Source: Streptosporangium saharense (GTDB taxonomy: Bacteria; Actinomycetota; Actinomycetes; Streptosporangiales; Streptosporangiaceae). Taken from it: DNA of 64,000 bases. The translations under genes were made by a program, and so were the position numbers. How positions within the stretch are numbered: the first letter of the stretch is position 1; every line of letters begins with the position of its first letter. Positions 43,090-51,497 of this stretch are shown piece by piece. The stretch lies in contig NZ_JACHJP010000002.1 in assembly GCF_014203715.1 (NCBI RefSeq), forward strand, positions 868,001 to 932,000, read 5' to 3'. The notes beneath the pieces are model-generated. The model did no database searches. It saw only the letters and a list, made by a program, of their open reading frames with translations, and was not told where the DNA came from.

Positions 43090-43152
43090 ATGGCATCGAC
43101 ACGCGCTCGCGAGCCCGGCGACGTCCAGGCCGTGGGATGTCCCACGCGCTGA
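43090..43152 (+). CDS. Possible 20-residue leader ORF after the riboswitch
   Basis: ATG at 43090 opens a 20-codon frame (MASTRAREPGDVQAVGCPTR) that ends inside or just past the CGTGGG/CCCACG hairpin, before mmsA. GGAG lies 11 nt upstream. It may be a leader peptide, a remnant of the original riboswitch target, or chance. No homologue is recognised. Confidence 0.25.
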   Translation: MASTRAREPGDVQAVGCPTR

Positions 43153-43193
43153 CGCCCACCCTCGGATCCCCATCTGGCGAAGGCAGGACGTTC

Positions 43194-44693
43194 ATGGTTC
43201 GTGAGCTGACACACTTCATCGGCGGCAAACAGGTCCCCGGGACCTCCGGCGAGTACGGCGACGTCCTCGACCCCAACACCGGGCGGGTCCAGGCCCGCGT
43301 CCCGCTGGCCAGCCGGGAGGAGGTCGAGGCGGCGCTCGCCGACGCCGAGGCCGCCCAGCGGGAGTGGGCCGGGTGGAACCCGCAGCGCCGCGCCCGGGTG
43401 CTGCTGCGCTTCCTGCGCCTGGCCGACGCCGAACGCGACTCCCTGGCCCGGCTGCTGTCCTCCGAGCACGGCAAGACCATCGCCGACGCCGACGGCGACC
43501 TGCAGCGCGGCCTTGAGGTCGTCGAGTTCGCCGCGGGCATCCCGCACCTGCTCAAGGGCGACTTCACCGACAGCGCCGGGACCGGCATCGACGTGTACTC
43601 GATGCGCCAGCCGCTGGGGGTGATCGCCGGGATCACCCCGTTCAACTTCCCGGCGATGATTCCGCTGTGGCAGGCCGCGCCCGCCCTAGCCTGCGGGAAC
43701 GCCTTCGTGCTCAAGCCGTCCGAGCGTGACCCCTCGGTGCCGCTGCGCCTGGCCGAGCTGTTCGTCGAGGCGGGCCTGCCGCCCGGCGTGCTGAACGTGG
43801 TCAACGGCGACCGGCTGGCCGTCGAGACGCTGCTGACCGACCCGAGGGTCGGCGGGGTCGGCTTCGTCGGCTCGACCGCGGTGGCCGAGCACGTCTACAC
43901 CGTCGCCTCCGCGAACGGCAAGCGCGCCCAGTGCTTCGGCGGCGCCAAGAACCACCTGATCGTCATGCCCGACGCCGACCTCGACCAGGCCGCCGACGCG
44001 CTGATCGGCGCGGGGTACGGCTCGGCGGGCGAGCGCTGCATGGCCATCTCCGTGGCCGTCCCCGTCGGGGAGGAGACCGCCGAGGCCCTGGTCGCCAAGC
44101 TGGTCGAGCGGATCGGCGAGCTGCGGGTCGGCCTGTCCGACGACCCCGCCGCCGACTTCGGGCCGCTGGTCGGCGCGGACGCGCTGGAGCGGGTCCGCGG
44201 CTACCTCGACGTCGGCGTCGCCGAGGGCGCCCGCCTGGTGGTCGACGGCCGCCAGGCCGAGCTGCCGGGGAACGGGGACGGCTTCTTCGTCGGCGCCTCG
44301 CTCTTCGACCACGTCACCCCGGACATGCGCGTCTACCGGGAGGAGATCTTCGGCCCCGTCCTGTCCGTGGTGCGCGCGGCCTCCTACGAGGAGGCGCTGC
44401 GCCTGCCGACCGAGCACGAGTACGGCAACGGCGTGGCCATCTTCACCCGTGACGGCGACACCGCCCGCGACTTCACCCGGCGGGTGAACACCGGCATGGT
44501 CGGCGTCAACGTCCCCATCCCGGTCCCGGTCGCCTACCACGGCTTCGGCGGCTGGAAGCGGTCGGCGTTCGGCGACCTCAACCAGTTCGGCACGGACTCG
44601 ATCCGCTTCTGCACCCGCACCAAGACCGTCACCTCGCGCTGGCCCTCCGGGCTCAGGGAAGGCGCGAGCTTCGTTATTCCCACGATGGGCTGA
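43194..44693 (+). CDS. mmsA: CoA-acylating methylmalonate-semialdehyde dehydrogenase
   Basis: 499 residues from the ATG at 43194 (AGGA upstream). It oxidises methylmalonate semialdehyde with CoA and NAD to propionyl-CoA in valine degradation. Aldehyde dehydrogenase features are GVIAGITPFNFPAMIPLWQAAPAL, the cofactor loop GFVGSTAVAEHVY and the catalytic Cys in YGSAGERCMAISVAV near residue 282. The MMSDH-specific pattern ends FGDLNQFGTDSIRFCTRTKTVTSRW. First gene of a tightly packed operon and controlled by a cobalamin riboswitch, which is unusual for this enzyme. Confidence 0.94.
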   Translation: MVRELTHFIGGKQVPGTSGEYGDVLDPNTGRVQARVPLASREEVEAALADAEAAQREWAGWNPQRRARVLLRFLRLADAERDSLARLLSSEHGKTIADADGDLQRGLEVVEFAAGIPHLLKGDFTDSAGTGIDVYSMRQPLGVIAGITPFNFPAMIPLWQAAPALACGNAFVLKPSERDPSVPLRLAELFVEAGLPPGVLNVVNGDRLAVETLLTDPRVGGVGFVGSTAVAEHVYTVASANGKRAQCFGGAKNHLIVMPDADLDQAADALIGAGYGSAGERCMAISVAVPVGEETAEALVAKLVERIGELRVGLSDDPAADFGPLVGADALERVRGYLDVGVAEGARLVVDGRQAELPGNGDGFFVGASLFDHVTPDMRVYREEIFGPVLSVVRAASYEEALRLPTEHEYGNGVAIFTRDGDTARDFTRRVNTGMVGVNVPIPVPVAYHGFGGWKRSAFGDLNQFGTDSIRFCTRTKTVTSRWPSGLREGASFVIPTMG

Positions 44694-44698
44694 CGCCG

Positions 44699-45838
44699 AT
44701 GCTCACTCTCACCGACGAGCAGGCGGCGATCGTCGAGGCGGTCCGCGGCTTCGCCGACGAGCACCTGGCGCCCAACGCCGTCGACTGGGACCGCCGCAAG
44801 CACTTCCCGGTCGACGTGCTGGCCAAGGCCGCCGACCTCGGGCTCGGCGGTGTCTACGTCGCCGAGGAGATGGGCGGCTCCGGCCTGTCCAGGACCGACG
44901 GGGTGCTGGCCTTCGAGGCACTGGCCACCGGCTGTCCCTCCATCGCGGCCTACACCTCCATCCACAACATGGTCGCCTGGATGATCGACCGCTACGGCAC
45001 CGGCGACCAGCGCGCCCGCTGGCTGCCCGGTCTGTGCTCGATGCGGGACCTGGCCGCCTACTGCCTCACCGAACCGGGCGCCGGATCCGACGCCGCCGCG
45101 CTCGGCACCCGGGCGGTCCTCGACGGCGACCACTACGTCCTCGACGGGGTCAAGCAGTTCATCTCCGGCGCCGGGGCCGCCCAGGTGTACGTGGTGATGG
45201 CCCGCACCGGAGGTCCCGGCGCCAAGGGCATCTCGGCGTTCGTCGTCGAGCGCGACGACCCCGGCCTGTCCTTCGGCCCCAACGAGGACAAGATGGGCTG
45301 GAACGCCCAGCCGACCCGGCAGGTCATCCTGGACGGGGTACGCGTCCCTGCCTCGCGGCTGCTCGGCGAGGAGGGCGGCGGCTTCCGGATCGCGATGAGC
45401 GGCCTGAACGGCGGCCGCCTCGGCATCGCCGCCTGCTCCCTGGGCGGCGCGCAGGCCGCCCTCGACGCCTGCACCTCCTACCTCGCCGACCGGGAGGCCT
45501 TCGGCGCCAAGCTGCTGCGCGCCCAGGCGCTGCAGTTCTCCCTGGCCGACATGGCGACCGAACTGGAGGCCGCCAGGGCGTTGGTGTGGCGGGCCGCCGC
45601 CGCGCTCGACGCGGGCGACCCCAGGGCGGCCGAGCTGTGCGCGATGGCCAAGCGGTTCGCCACCGACACCGGCTTCACCGTCGCCGACCAGGCCCTGCAA
45701 CTGCACGGCGGGTACGGCTACCTCACCGAGTACGGCATCGAGAAGATCGTCCGCGACCTGCGGGTGCACCGGATCCTGGAAGGAACGAACGAGATCATGC
45801 GCGTCATCGTCGCCAGAGGACTGGTTGGAGCCGCCTGA
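44699..45838 (+). CDS. Acyl-CoA dehydrogenase, probably isobutyryl-CoA dehydrogenase
   Basis: 379 residues, starting 5 bp after mmsA. FAD-dependent acyl-CoA dehydrogenase motifs include AYCLTEPGAGSDAAAL, the substrate helix and the C-terminal QLHGGYGYLTEYGIEKIVRDLRVHRILEGTNEIMR with the catalytic Glu in LEGT. Position between mmsA and the 3-hydroxyisobutyryl-CoA hydrolase gene points to isobutyryl-CoA oxidation to methacrylyl-CoA, the first valine-specific step after the branched-chain dehydrogenase. A related short-branched substrate cannot be excluded. Confidence 0.88.
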   Translation: MLTLTDEQAAIVEAVRGFADEHLAPNAVDWDRRKHFPVDVLAKAADLGLGGVYVAEEMGGSGLSRTDGVLAFEALATGCPSIAAYTSIHNMVAWMIDRYGTGDQRARWLPGLCSMRDLAAYCLTEPGAGSDAAALGTRAVLDGDHYVLDGVKQFISGAGAAQVYVVMARTGGPGAKGISAFVVERDDPGLSFGPNEDKMGWNAQPTRQVILDGVRVPASRLLGEEGGGFRIAMSGLNGGRLGIAACSLGGAQAALDACTSYLADREAFGAKLLRAQALQFSLADMATELEAARALVWRAAAALDAGDPRAAELCAMAKRFATDTGFTVADQALQLHGGYGYLTEYGIEKIVRDLRVHRILEGTNEIMRVIVARGLVGAA

Positions 45839-46896
45839 TGAACCCACAGCCGGACGCCGAGGTCGAGACGCTGGTCACCGGCCGTCTCGGGCAGGTCGTC
45901 CTCAACCGGCCCCGGGCCCTGAACGCCCTGAACCACGACATGATCCGCCGCATCGACGCCGTCCTGCGCGCCTGGGCGGAGGACGACGCCGTGGCCACCG
46001 TGCTCATCAGGGGCGCGGGCGAGCGCGGCCTGTGCGCCGGGGGCGACATCCGCTCCATCTACGAGGACGCCAGGGCCGGGGGCGGGAACTCCCCCGCGTT
46101 CTGGCGGGACGAGTACCGCCTCAACGCCCTCGTCGCCCGGTACGGCAAGCCGTACGTGGCGCTGATGGACGGCATCGTGATGGGCGGCGGGGTGGGCGTG
46201 TCCGCGCACGGCGGGGTGCGGATCGTCACCGAGCGCACCACCCTGGCCATGCCGGAGACCACGATCGGGTTCGTGCCCGACGTGGGCGGCACCTACCTGC
46301 TGTCGCGGGCGCCCGGCGAGCTGGGCACCCACCTGGCGCTGACCGCGGCGGCGATCGGCGCGGGCGACGCTATCGCCTGCGGGCTGGCCGACCACTTCGT
46401 GCCCTCCGGCGACCTTGAGGCCCTCACAACCGCGCTGGCCTCGCGGGACGTGGCCGGGGCGGTCACCGCCTTCGCCCGTCCCGTGCCGCCCGGCGAGCTG
46501 GCCGGTGAGCGCGGGTGGATCGACGCCTGCTACTCCGCCGACACGGTCGAGGAGATCGTGGAGCGGCTGCTCGACAGCGGTGCGGAGGGGGCCAAGCGGG
46601 CGGCCGAGCTGATCTCCGCCAAGTCGCCGACCGCGCTGAAGGCCACCCTGCGCTCCCTGCGCCTGGCCAAAGAGCTCGGCTCCCTTGAGGAGGCGCTCGA
46701 CCAGGAGTACCGCGTCTCCCTCGGGATGCTGGCCGTACCGGACCTGGTGGAGGGCATCCGCGCCCAGGTGATCGACAAGGACCGCTCCCCCCGCTGGTCG
46801 CCCGCCCAGCTCGAAGAGGTGGACGAACGGGACATCGACCGCTTCTTCGCGCCCCTCGGGGAGCGCGAACTCGGACTGTCCGGAGGACCGCGATGA
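45838..46896 (+). CDS. 3-hydroxyisobutyryl-CoA hydrolase (enoyl-CoA hydratase/isomerase family)
   Basis: 352 residues from an ATG overlapping the previous stop (TGATG); the long frame upstream is shadow of the dehydrogenase gene. LNRPRALNALNHDMI, GLCAGGDIRSIYEDA and MPETTIGFVPDVGGTYLLSR mark the ECH_2/HIBCH subgroup and separate it from ordinary hydratases. It releases 3-hydroxyisobutyrate from its CoA ester, which MmsB then oxidises. It overlaps mmsB by 4 nt. Confidence 0.88.
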   Translation: MNPQPDAEVETLVTGRLGQVVLNRPRALNALNHDMIRRIDAVLRAWAEDDAVATVLIRGAGERGLCAGGDIRSIYEDARAGGGNSPAFWRDEYRLNALVARYGKPYVALMDGIVMGGGVGVSAHGGVRIVTERTTLAMPETTIGFVPDVGGTYLLSRAPGELGTHLALTAAAIGAGDAIACGLADHFVPSGDLEALTTALASRDVAGAVTAFARPVPPGELAGERGWIDACYSADTVEEIVERLLDSGAEGAKRAAELISAKSPTALKATLRSLRLAKELGSLEEALDQEYRVSLGMLAVPDLVEGIRAQVIDKDRSPRWSPAQLEEVDERDIDRFFAPLGERELGLSGGPR

Positions 46897-47771
46897 CGAT
46901 CGCCTTCATCGGCCTGGGCAACATGGGCGGTCCGATGGCCGCCAACCTGGTCAAGGCGGGCTACGAGGTGACCGGGTTCGACCTGGTTCCCGAGGCGCTC
47001 GAACGGGCCGGGGAGAACGGCGTCCGCCTCGCCGCCTCCGCCACGGAGGCCGTGGACGGCGCCGGGACCGTCGTCACGATGCTGCCCAGCGGGCGGCACG
47101 TGCTCGGCTGCTACGACCAGGTGCTGGGGGCCGCCGCGCCGGGAACGCTGTTCGCCGACTGCTCGACCATCGACGTCGCCGACGCCCGCGCCGCGGGACA
47201 GGCCGCAGTCGCGGCCGGGCACCGCGCGCTCGACGCCCCGGTCTCCGGGGGCGTGGCCGGGGCGACGGCTGCCACGCTGACCTTCATGGTCGGCGCCGGG
47301 GAGGACGACTTCGCCGCCGTCTCCCCGCTGCTGTCCACGATGGGCCGCAGGGTCGTGCACTGCGGCGGTCCCGGCGCCGGGCAGGCCGCGAAGATCTGCA
47401 ACAACATGATCCTCGGCGCCTCGATGATCGCCGTCAGCGAGGCGTTCGTGCTGGGTGAGAGCCTCGGCCTGTCGCACCAGGCGCTGTTCGACGTGGTCTC
47501 GACGGCCTCGGGCCAGTGCTGGGCGCTGACCTCCAACTGCCCGGTCCCCGGCCCGGTCCCGGCGAGTCCCGCCAACCGCGACTACCAGCCGGGCTTCGCC
47601 GCCGCGCTCATGGCCAAGGACCTGGGCCTGGCCGCCGAGGCCATCAGGGCGGGTGGCGTGGCCGCGGAACTCGGCCTGCGGGCGGCGGAGATCTACGCCG
47701 CCTTCGCCGAGGGGCCGGGCGCGGGTCAGGACTTCTCCGCCATCGTCAACGCCATCAGGGAAAAATCGTGA
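46893..47771 (+). CDS. mmsB: 3-hydroxyisobutyrate dehydrogenase
   Basis: 292 residues, overlapping both neighbours. The NAD-binding motif is [15 protein letters not shown], the substrate-binding motif [11 protein letters not shown] and the catalytic Lys lies in [16 protein letters not shown]. It oxidises 3-hydroxyisobutyrate to methylmalonate semialdehyde, the substrate of MmsA at the start of the operon. All five genes together make a complete pathway from isobutyryl-CoA to propionyl-CoA. Confidence 0.92.
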   Translation: MTIAFIGLGNMGGPMAANLVKAGYEVTGFDLVPEALERAGENGVRLAASATEAVDGAGTVVTMLPSGRHVLGCYDQVLGAAAPGTLFADCSTIDVADARAAGQAAVAAGHRALDAPVSGGVAGATAATLTFMVGAGEDDFAAVSPLLSTMGRRVVHCGGPGAGQAAKICNNMILGASMIAVSEAFVLGESLGLSHQALFDVVSTASGQCWALTSNCPVPGPVPASPANRDYQPGFAAALMAKDLGLAAEAIRAGGVAAELGLRAAEIYAAFAEGPGAGQDFSAIVNAIREKS

Positions 47772-48544
47772 CTCAGTATGAGACCATCCTTCTCGACCGC
47801 AAGGGCCGTACCGGCCTGATCACCCTCAACCGCCCGAAGGCGCTCAACGCGCTCAACCTGCGGGTCATGGAGGAGGTCATCGACGCGGCGACCACGCTCG
47901 ACCGTGACCCGGACGTCGGCTGCATCGTCGTCACCGGCTCGGAGCGGGCCTTCGCCGCGGGGGCCGATATCAAGGAGATGCAGCCCAACGACTACATGGA
48001 CGTCTACCTGGCCGACTGGTTCTCCGCCTGGGACCGGCTCGGCGAGGTCCGCAAGCCCACGGTCGCGGCGGTGGCGGGCTACGCGCTCGGCGGCGGCTGC
48101 GAGCTGGCCATGCTCTGCGACGTGCTCATCGCCGCCGACACCGCGGTCTTCGGCCAGCCGGAGATCAAGCTCGGCGTCATCCCCGGCATCGGCGGCTCCC
48201 AGCGGCTGACCCGCGCCGTCGGCAAGGCCAAGGCCATGGAGCTGTGCCTGACCGGGCGCACCATGGACGCCGCCGAGGCCGAGCGGGCCGGGCTGGTCTC
48301 CCGGATCGTGCCCGCCGCCGACCTGCTGTCCGAGGCCCTGGCCCTCGCGGAGACCATCGCGAACATGTCCACGCCCATCGCGATGATGGTCAAGGAGAGC
48401 GTGAACCGGGCGTTCGAGACCACGCTCGCCGAGGGGGTGCGGTTCGAGCGGCGTGTCTTCCACGCCACCTTCGCCACCGCCGACCAGAAGGAGGGCATGG
48501 CCGCCTTCACCGAGAAGCGCCCGCCCTCGTTCGTCAACCGCTGA
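47768..48544 (+). CDS. Enoyl-CoA hydratase (methacrylyl-CoA hydration)
   Basis: 258 residues from a GTG at 47768 overlapping mmsB (GTGA). Crotonase motifs are [29 protein letters not shown] and [17 protein letters not shown]; both catalytic Glu residues are present (GGCE and [20 protein letters not shown]). In this operon it most likely hydrates methacrylyl-CoA to 3-hydroxyisobutyryl-CoA. It ends the operon and overlaps the convergent ferredoxin gene by 11 nt. Confidence 0.9.
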   Translation: MTQYETILLDRKGRTGLITLNRPKALNALNLRVMEEVIDAATTLDRDPDVGCIVVTGSERAFAAGADIKEMQPNDYMDVYLADWFSAWDRLGEVRKPTVAAVAGYALGGGCELAMLCDVLIAADTAVFGQPEIKLGVIPGIGGSQRLTRAVGKAKAMELCLTGRTMDAAEAERAGLVSRIVPAADLLSEALALAETIANMSTPIAMMVKESVNRAFETTLAEGVRFERRVFHATFATADQKEGMAAFTEKRPPSFVNR

Positions 48545-48890
48545 GGTTCCCCGCCCCGCCGGTCCTGCCCGGCGGGGTGATGGTGTGCAGGGTCAGGATG
48601 TCGGGCATCGGCGCGAGGCCGGGGCCGCCGTCCCCGATCCAGGCGGCGATGTCCTTCGCGGCGTCCGGGTGGTTGACCAGCCCGAGCCACACGGGCCGCC
48701 CGCCCGCCGCGCGTCCCTCCGGCGAAGGCCGTACGACGACCACGTTGGCCTGCTCGCACACGTCGAGGCAGTCGCTGACGCGCACCTCAGCGATCTCCGA
48801 CAGCCTGCGCAACTGCTCGTCGTGGTCGAGTCCCGGCACCTTGCGGGCGCTGCCGCAGCAGCAGTCCCGGCAGACGGTGATCCCGCTCAC
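48534..48890 (-). CDS. Thioredoxin-like (2Fe-2S) ferredoxin
   Basis: 118 residues from a GTG at 48890 after GGGGAG, overlapping the FhuF-like gene by 4 nt. The N-terminus [27 protein letters not shown] and [15 protein letters not shown] contain the spaced Cys residues that bind a [2Fe-2S] cluster in the thioredoxin-fold ferredoxin family. The C-terminal [18 protein letters not shown] is also typical. It probably donates or accepts electrons for the FhuF-like protein encoded with it. Both are downstream of a cobalamin riboswitch. Confidence 0.8.
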   Translation of the reverse strand: MSGITVCRDCCCGSARKVPGLDHDEQLRRLSEIAEVRVSDCLDVCEQANVVVVRPSPEGRAAGGRPVWLGLVNHPDAAKDIAAWIGDGGPGLAPMPDILTLHTITPPGRTGGAGNLSG

Positions 48891-49690
48891 GTGTCTCCCC
48901 TCTCTCTCGTACGGCTCGCGAGCCTCTCTCTTGTACGGCTCGCGAGCAGCACGCAGTCGCCGCACTTGCCACCGCCGGGCAGCCGGTAGTACAGGCAGCA
49001 GCTGTTCCTGGTGAAGGACGGCCGCCCCGGGACGGGCTCGGCCAGCCCACCGGTGTCCCGCAGCGACCCCGTCCCCAGCAGTTCCCGGCCCAGCGCGACG
49101 GCCCGCCCGGCCAGCTCGGGGCGCTGGCGGGCCAGGACGCACACGGCGCCCGCCAGCGCGGAGGCGGTGTTGCCCCACAGCAGGGTGGACGAGATGCCGA
49201 CGATCTCCCGTACGGCCGACGCCAGCGGTTCGAGCAGCCCGGTCACCACCCCGTGGTACATCGGCCCCGCCGCCTCGGCGGGATCGGCGACCTGCCATCC
49301 GCCGGGCCGTACGGCACGCAACGGCAGCGGCCCCGTGGGGGCGGGATACCAGTGCACCCGGGTGGGGGCCAGGTCGAGGAGCAGGCCGTGGGCGGCGAAG
49401 GCCCCGACGACCGGTGACCACAGGCGGGCCGCGAGCCCCTGGAACTGGATGGAGGCCGCGACCCTGGTCTGGTCGGTGCCCAGGCGGGTGGCGACCTCGG
49501 CGACGCGCCGTGCCAGCAGGGCGCGGTCGGTGAGCAGGTCGGTGAGCGGCCGCCAGCCGGGTTCGGCCTCGCCCGCGTCGAGCTCGAAGTAGCCGCCCAC
49601 CGTGGAGACCTCGGCCAGCACCGCCGAGACGGTCTCCGGACCGGCGGGCACGATCACCGGGGCACGCCGGACGGGGGGCATGACGATCAC
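48887..49690 (-). CDS. FhuF-like [2Fe-2S] protein under a cobalamin riboswitch
   Basis: 267 residues from a GTG at 49690 (AGAGG upstream). The C-terminal NSCCLYYRLPGGGKCGDCVLL has the CC-X10-CXXC cluster motif of FhuF, a [2Fe-2S] protein that reduces iron in siderophores. The N-terminal 200 residues (VAASIQFQGLAARLWSPVVGA, VSTLLWGNTASALAGA) match the IucA/FhuF-type domain. Position after a B12 riboswitch and with a ferredoxin suggests reduction of a corrinoid or cobalt species, which is inference. The extreme C-terminus contains a duplicated ASRTRER octapeptide. Confidence 0.82.
   Translation of the reverse strand: MIVMPPVRRAPVIVPAGPETVSAVLAEVSTVGGYFELDAGEAEPGWRPLTDLLTDRALLARRVAEVATRLGTDQTRVAASIQFQGLAARLWSPVVGAFAAHGLLLDLAPTRVHWYPAPTGPLPLRAVRPGGWQVADPAEAAGPMYHGVVTGLLEPLASAVREIVGISSTLLWGNTASALAGAVCVLARQRPELAGRAVALGRELLGTGSLRDTGGLAEPVPGRPSFTRNSCCLYYRLPGGGKCGDCVLLASRTRERLASRTRERGDT
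48899..48946. repeat. 24-bp tandem duplication at the end of the FhuF-like gene
   Basis: Two adjacent 24-bp copies (48899-48922 and 48923-48946) differ at one base. They encode the repeated ASRTRER segment just before the stop codon and do not disturb the frame. Confidence 0.8.
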
Positions 49691-49737
49691 CGATCCTCTC
49701 CCGGGGAGGTCCGCCCCGAACTCGTTGAGGAGGCGAC

Positions 49738-49850
49738 CGCGTGAGTCTCTGGCTCCCTGGGCCGAACCGCGTGTGCGGTTCGCTCCCCGGTCACAGTGGC
49801 GGGACCGCGCCGGACTCGCACCGGCTTCCTCTTCCTCGCCGTCGCCTGCG
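49738..49850 (-). promoter_or_regulatory. Cobalamin riboswitch before the FhuF-like/ferredoxin genes
   Basis: Read leftwards, the aptamer contains GGAAGCCGGTGCGAGTCCGG, then CCCGCCACTGTGACCGGGGA, a hairpin GCGAACCGC-ACAC-GCGGTTCG in place of the large peripheral domain, and a diverged B12 box AGCCAGAGACTC. The conserved core is complete. It starts about 7 nt after the prpR stop codon and ends 48 nt before the FhuF-like gene; a CCTC...GAGG hairpin can cover that gene's ribosome-binding site. It may be transcribed by readthrough from prpR. Confidence 0.88.
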
Positions 49851-49856
49851 GCGGCA

Positions 49857-51326
49857 TCATCTCACAGGTGACGGGGGGTTCCCTGTGCCGCCAGTGCCCA
49901 CCTCCCGGTCGCCGGTCTCCTGGTTGAGGACCGGGTAGGGGACGTGGGTGCGGCGGTTCTCGTCGATCTCCAGGCGGCCTCCCGCCGGGGGCCTGGCCCG
50001 CTGCACGCAGTCGCGCCGCTCGCAGATGCGGCAGCCGAGACCGATCGGCACGGCGGCCCCCGGGTCGTCGAGGGCCACGCCCTCGGAGTAGACCAGCCGG
50101 TGGGCGTGACGCAGCTCGCAGCCCAGGGCGACCGCGAACGCGGCGCGCGGGGCCCGGTGGCCGTACCCGCCCCGGGTGACGGTGCGGGCGGCCCAGAAGT
50201 ACCGCTTGCCGTCGGGCATCTCGGCCACCTGGGTGAGGATCCTGCCGGGCGCGGAGAAGGCGTCGTAGACCGTCCACAGCGGGCAGGTGCCGCCGAGCCG
50301 GGAGAAGTGGAAGTCGGTAGCCGACTGGCGCTTGGAGATGTTGCCCGCCCGGTCCACCCGCAGGAAGGAGAAGGGCACCCCGCGCAGACCGGGCCGCTGC
50401 AGGGTGCTGAGCCGGTGGCAGACGGTCTCGAACCCGACGCCGTAGCGGGCCTGCAGCAGCTCGACGTCGTAGCGCAGCTCCTCGGCGTCGGCGTGGAAGG
50501 CGGCGTACGGCATCAGCAGCGCGCCCGCGTAGTAGCTGGCCAGGCCGATGCGGGCCAGCGAGGAGGCGGTCCGCGAGCTGAGCGCCGGGTCCTCGGCCAG
50601 GGTCGTCAGCAGCTCGCCGTGTTCGAGGACGGCGAGCTGGGCGGCCATCTGGAAGGCCCGCTGCCCGTCGGTCAGCCAGGGCGACAGGAACAGCACGCCC
50701 GAGGCGGCGTCGAACCTGCGGGCGTCCCCGGTCTGCGGGGCGTGCGGCGAGGCCCGGACCGTCCTGACGCCGTGCTCGTCGGCCAGCAGGGCGGCGACGG
50801 TCTCCGCGGCCCTGCCGGGGCGCAGGCCGACGCGTCCCGCGGTCCGCTCGGCGACCGCCTCAAGCTCGGCGAAGTGGTTGTGGCGGCTGTAGAAGAAGTC
50901 CCTGACCTCGTCGTGGGGGTCGGCGACCGGGTAGTCGCCGGGGCTGCCCAGCGCGGCTACCTGTTCGGCGGCGTCGCGGTAGCGGTGGTGCAGGGCGACC
51001 AGCGCCCTGGCCACGCCGGGGTGGTCGCGGGTCACCTCGGTCAGCTCCTCCGCCGACAGCGTCAGCCCGCACACCTCGTCCTGCAGCGCCTCGCGCAGGT
51101 CGGCGGCCAGGCGCTCCTCCCCCGCGACGGAGAAGAACTCCGCGTCCACGCCGAGCAGCTCGGTGATCCGCAGCAGCACCGGCACGGTCAGCGGGCGCTG
51201 GCTGTGCTCGATCTGGTTGAGGTAGCTCGCCGAGATGCCGAGGCGCCTGGCCAGCTCGACCTGGCTCAGGCCGTGCTCACGGCGCAGCCTGCGCAGCCGG
51301 GCGTGGGCGTAGACCTTCTTCTCCAC
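49857..51326 (-). CDS. prpR: PrpR-like Fe-S transcription regulator (short-chain fatty acyl regulator family)
   Basis: 489 residues from a GTG at 51326. Residues 8-65 are an XRE helix-turn-helix ([36 protein letters not shown]). A middle ImmA/IrrE-like region follows. The C-terminal ~170 residues include [24 protein letters not shown] and the Cys group [16 protein letters not shown], which in mycobacterial PrpR holds a [4Fe-4S] cluster and acyl-CoA-sensing region. It is divergent from prpDBC and very likely activates it in response to propionyl-CoA. Its stop lies next to a cobalamin riboswitch. Confidence 0.9.
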   Translation of the reverse strand: MEKKVYAHARLRRLRREHGLSQVELARRLGISASYLNQIEHSQRPLTVPVLLRITELLGVDAEFFSVAGEERLAADLREALQDEVCGLTLSAEELTEVTRDHPGVARALVALHHRYRDAAEQVAALGSPGDYPVADPHDEVRDFFYSRHNHFAELEAVAERTAGRVGLRPGRAAETVAALLADEHGVRTVRASPHAPQTGDARRFDAASGVLFLSPWLTDGQRAFQMAAQLAVLEHGELLTTLAEDPALSSRTASSLARIGLASYYAGALLMPYAAFHADAEELRYDVELLQARYGVGFETVCHRLSTLQRPGLRGVPFSFLRVDRAGNISKRQSATDFHFSRLGGTCPLWTVYDAFSAPGRILTQVAEMPDGKRYFWAARTVTRGGYGHRAPRAAFAVALGCELRHAHRLVYSEGVALDDPGAAVPIGLGCRICERRDCVQRARPPAGGRLEIDENRRTHVPYPVLNQETGDREVGTGGTGNPPSPVR

Positions 51327-51368
51327 TGCGGCCCCTTCTCAGCTCGGGAGACTGCGAAGATAGCATCC

Positions 51369-51388
51369 GCAAAATTAGCAAATTTCGC
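51369..51388. promoter_or_regulatory. Candidate PrpR operator
   Basis: GCAAAATT-AGCA-AATTTCGC is an imperfect AT-rich palindrome with one mismatch in the arms. It lies in the 171-bp gap between prpR and prpD and resembles the TTTGC/GCAAA motifs bound by the PrpR/RamB family. Additional TTTTGCA-like half-sites follow to about 51408. Confidence 0.55.
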
Positions 51389-51497
51389 ATTTTCCCTGCT
51401 TTTGCATGTACATACTTCGCTCATTCCGGTCATCGACTCCCGGCGAGGACAGGACGATCCTGGTACGGCCCAGCGTGCCGACGCCCAGAGGAGTCCC

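Noticed and set aside
49944-51497. N-terminal extension of the prpD frame through prpR
   Set aside because: It is antisense to prpR; the ATG at 51498 has a ribosome-binding site and matches the family start.
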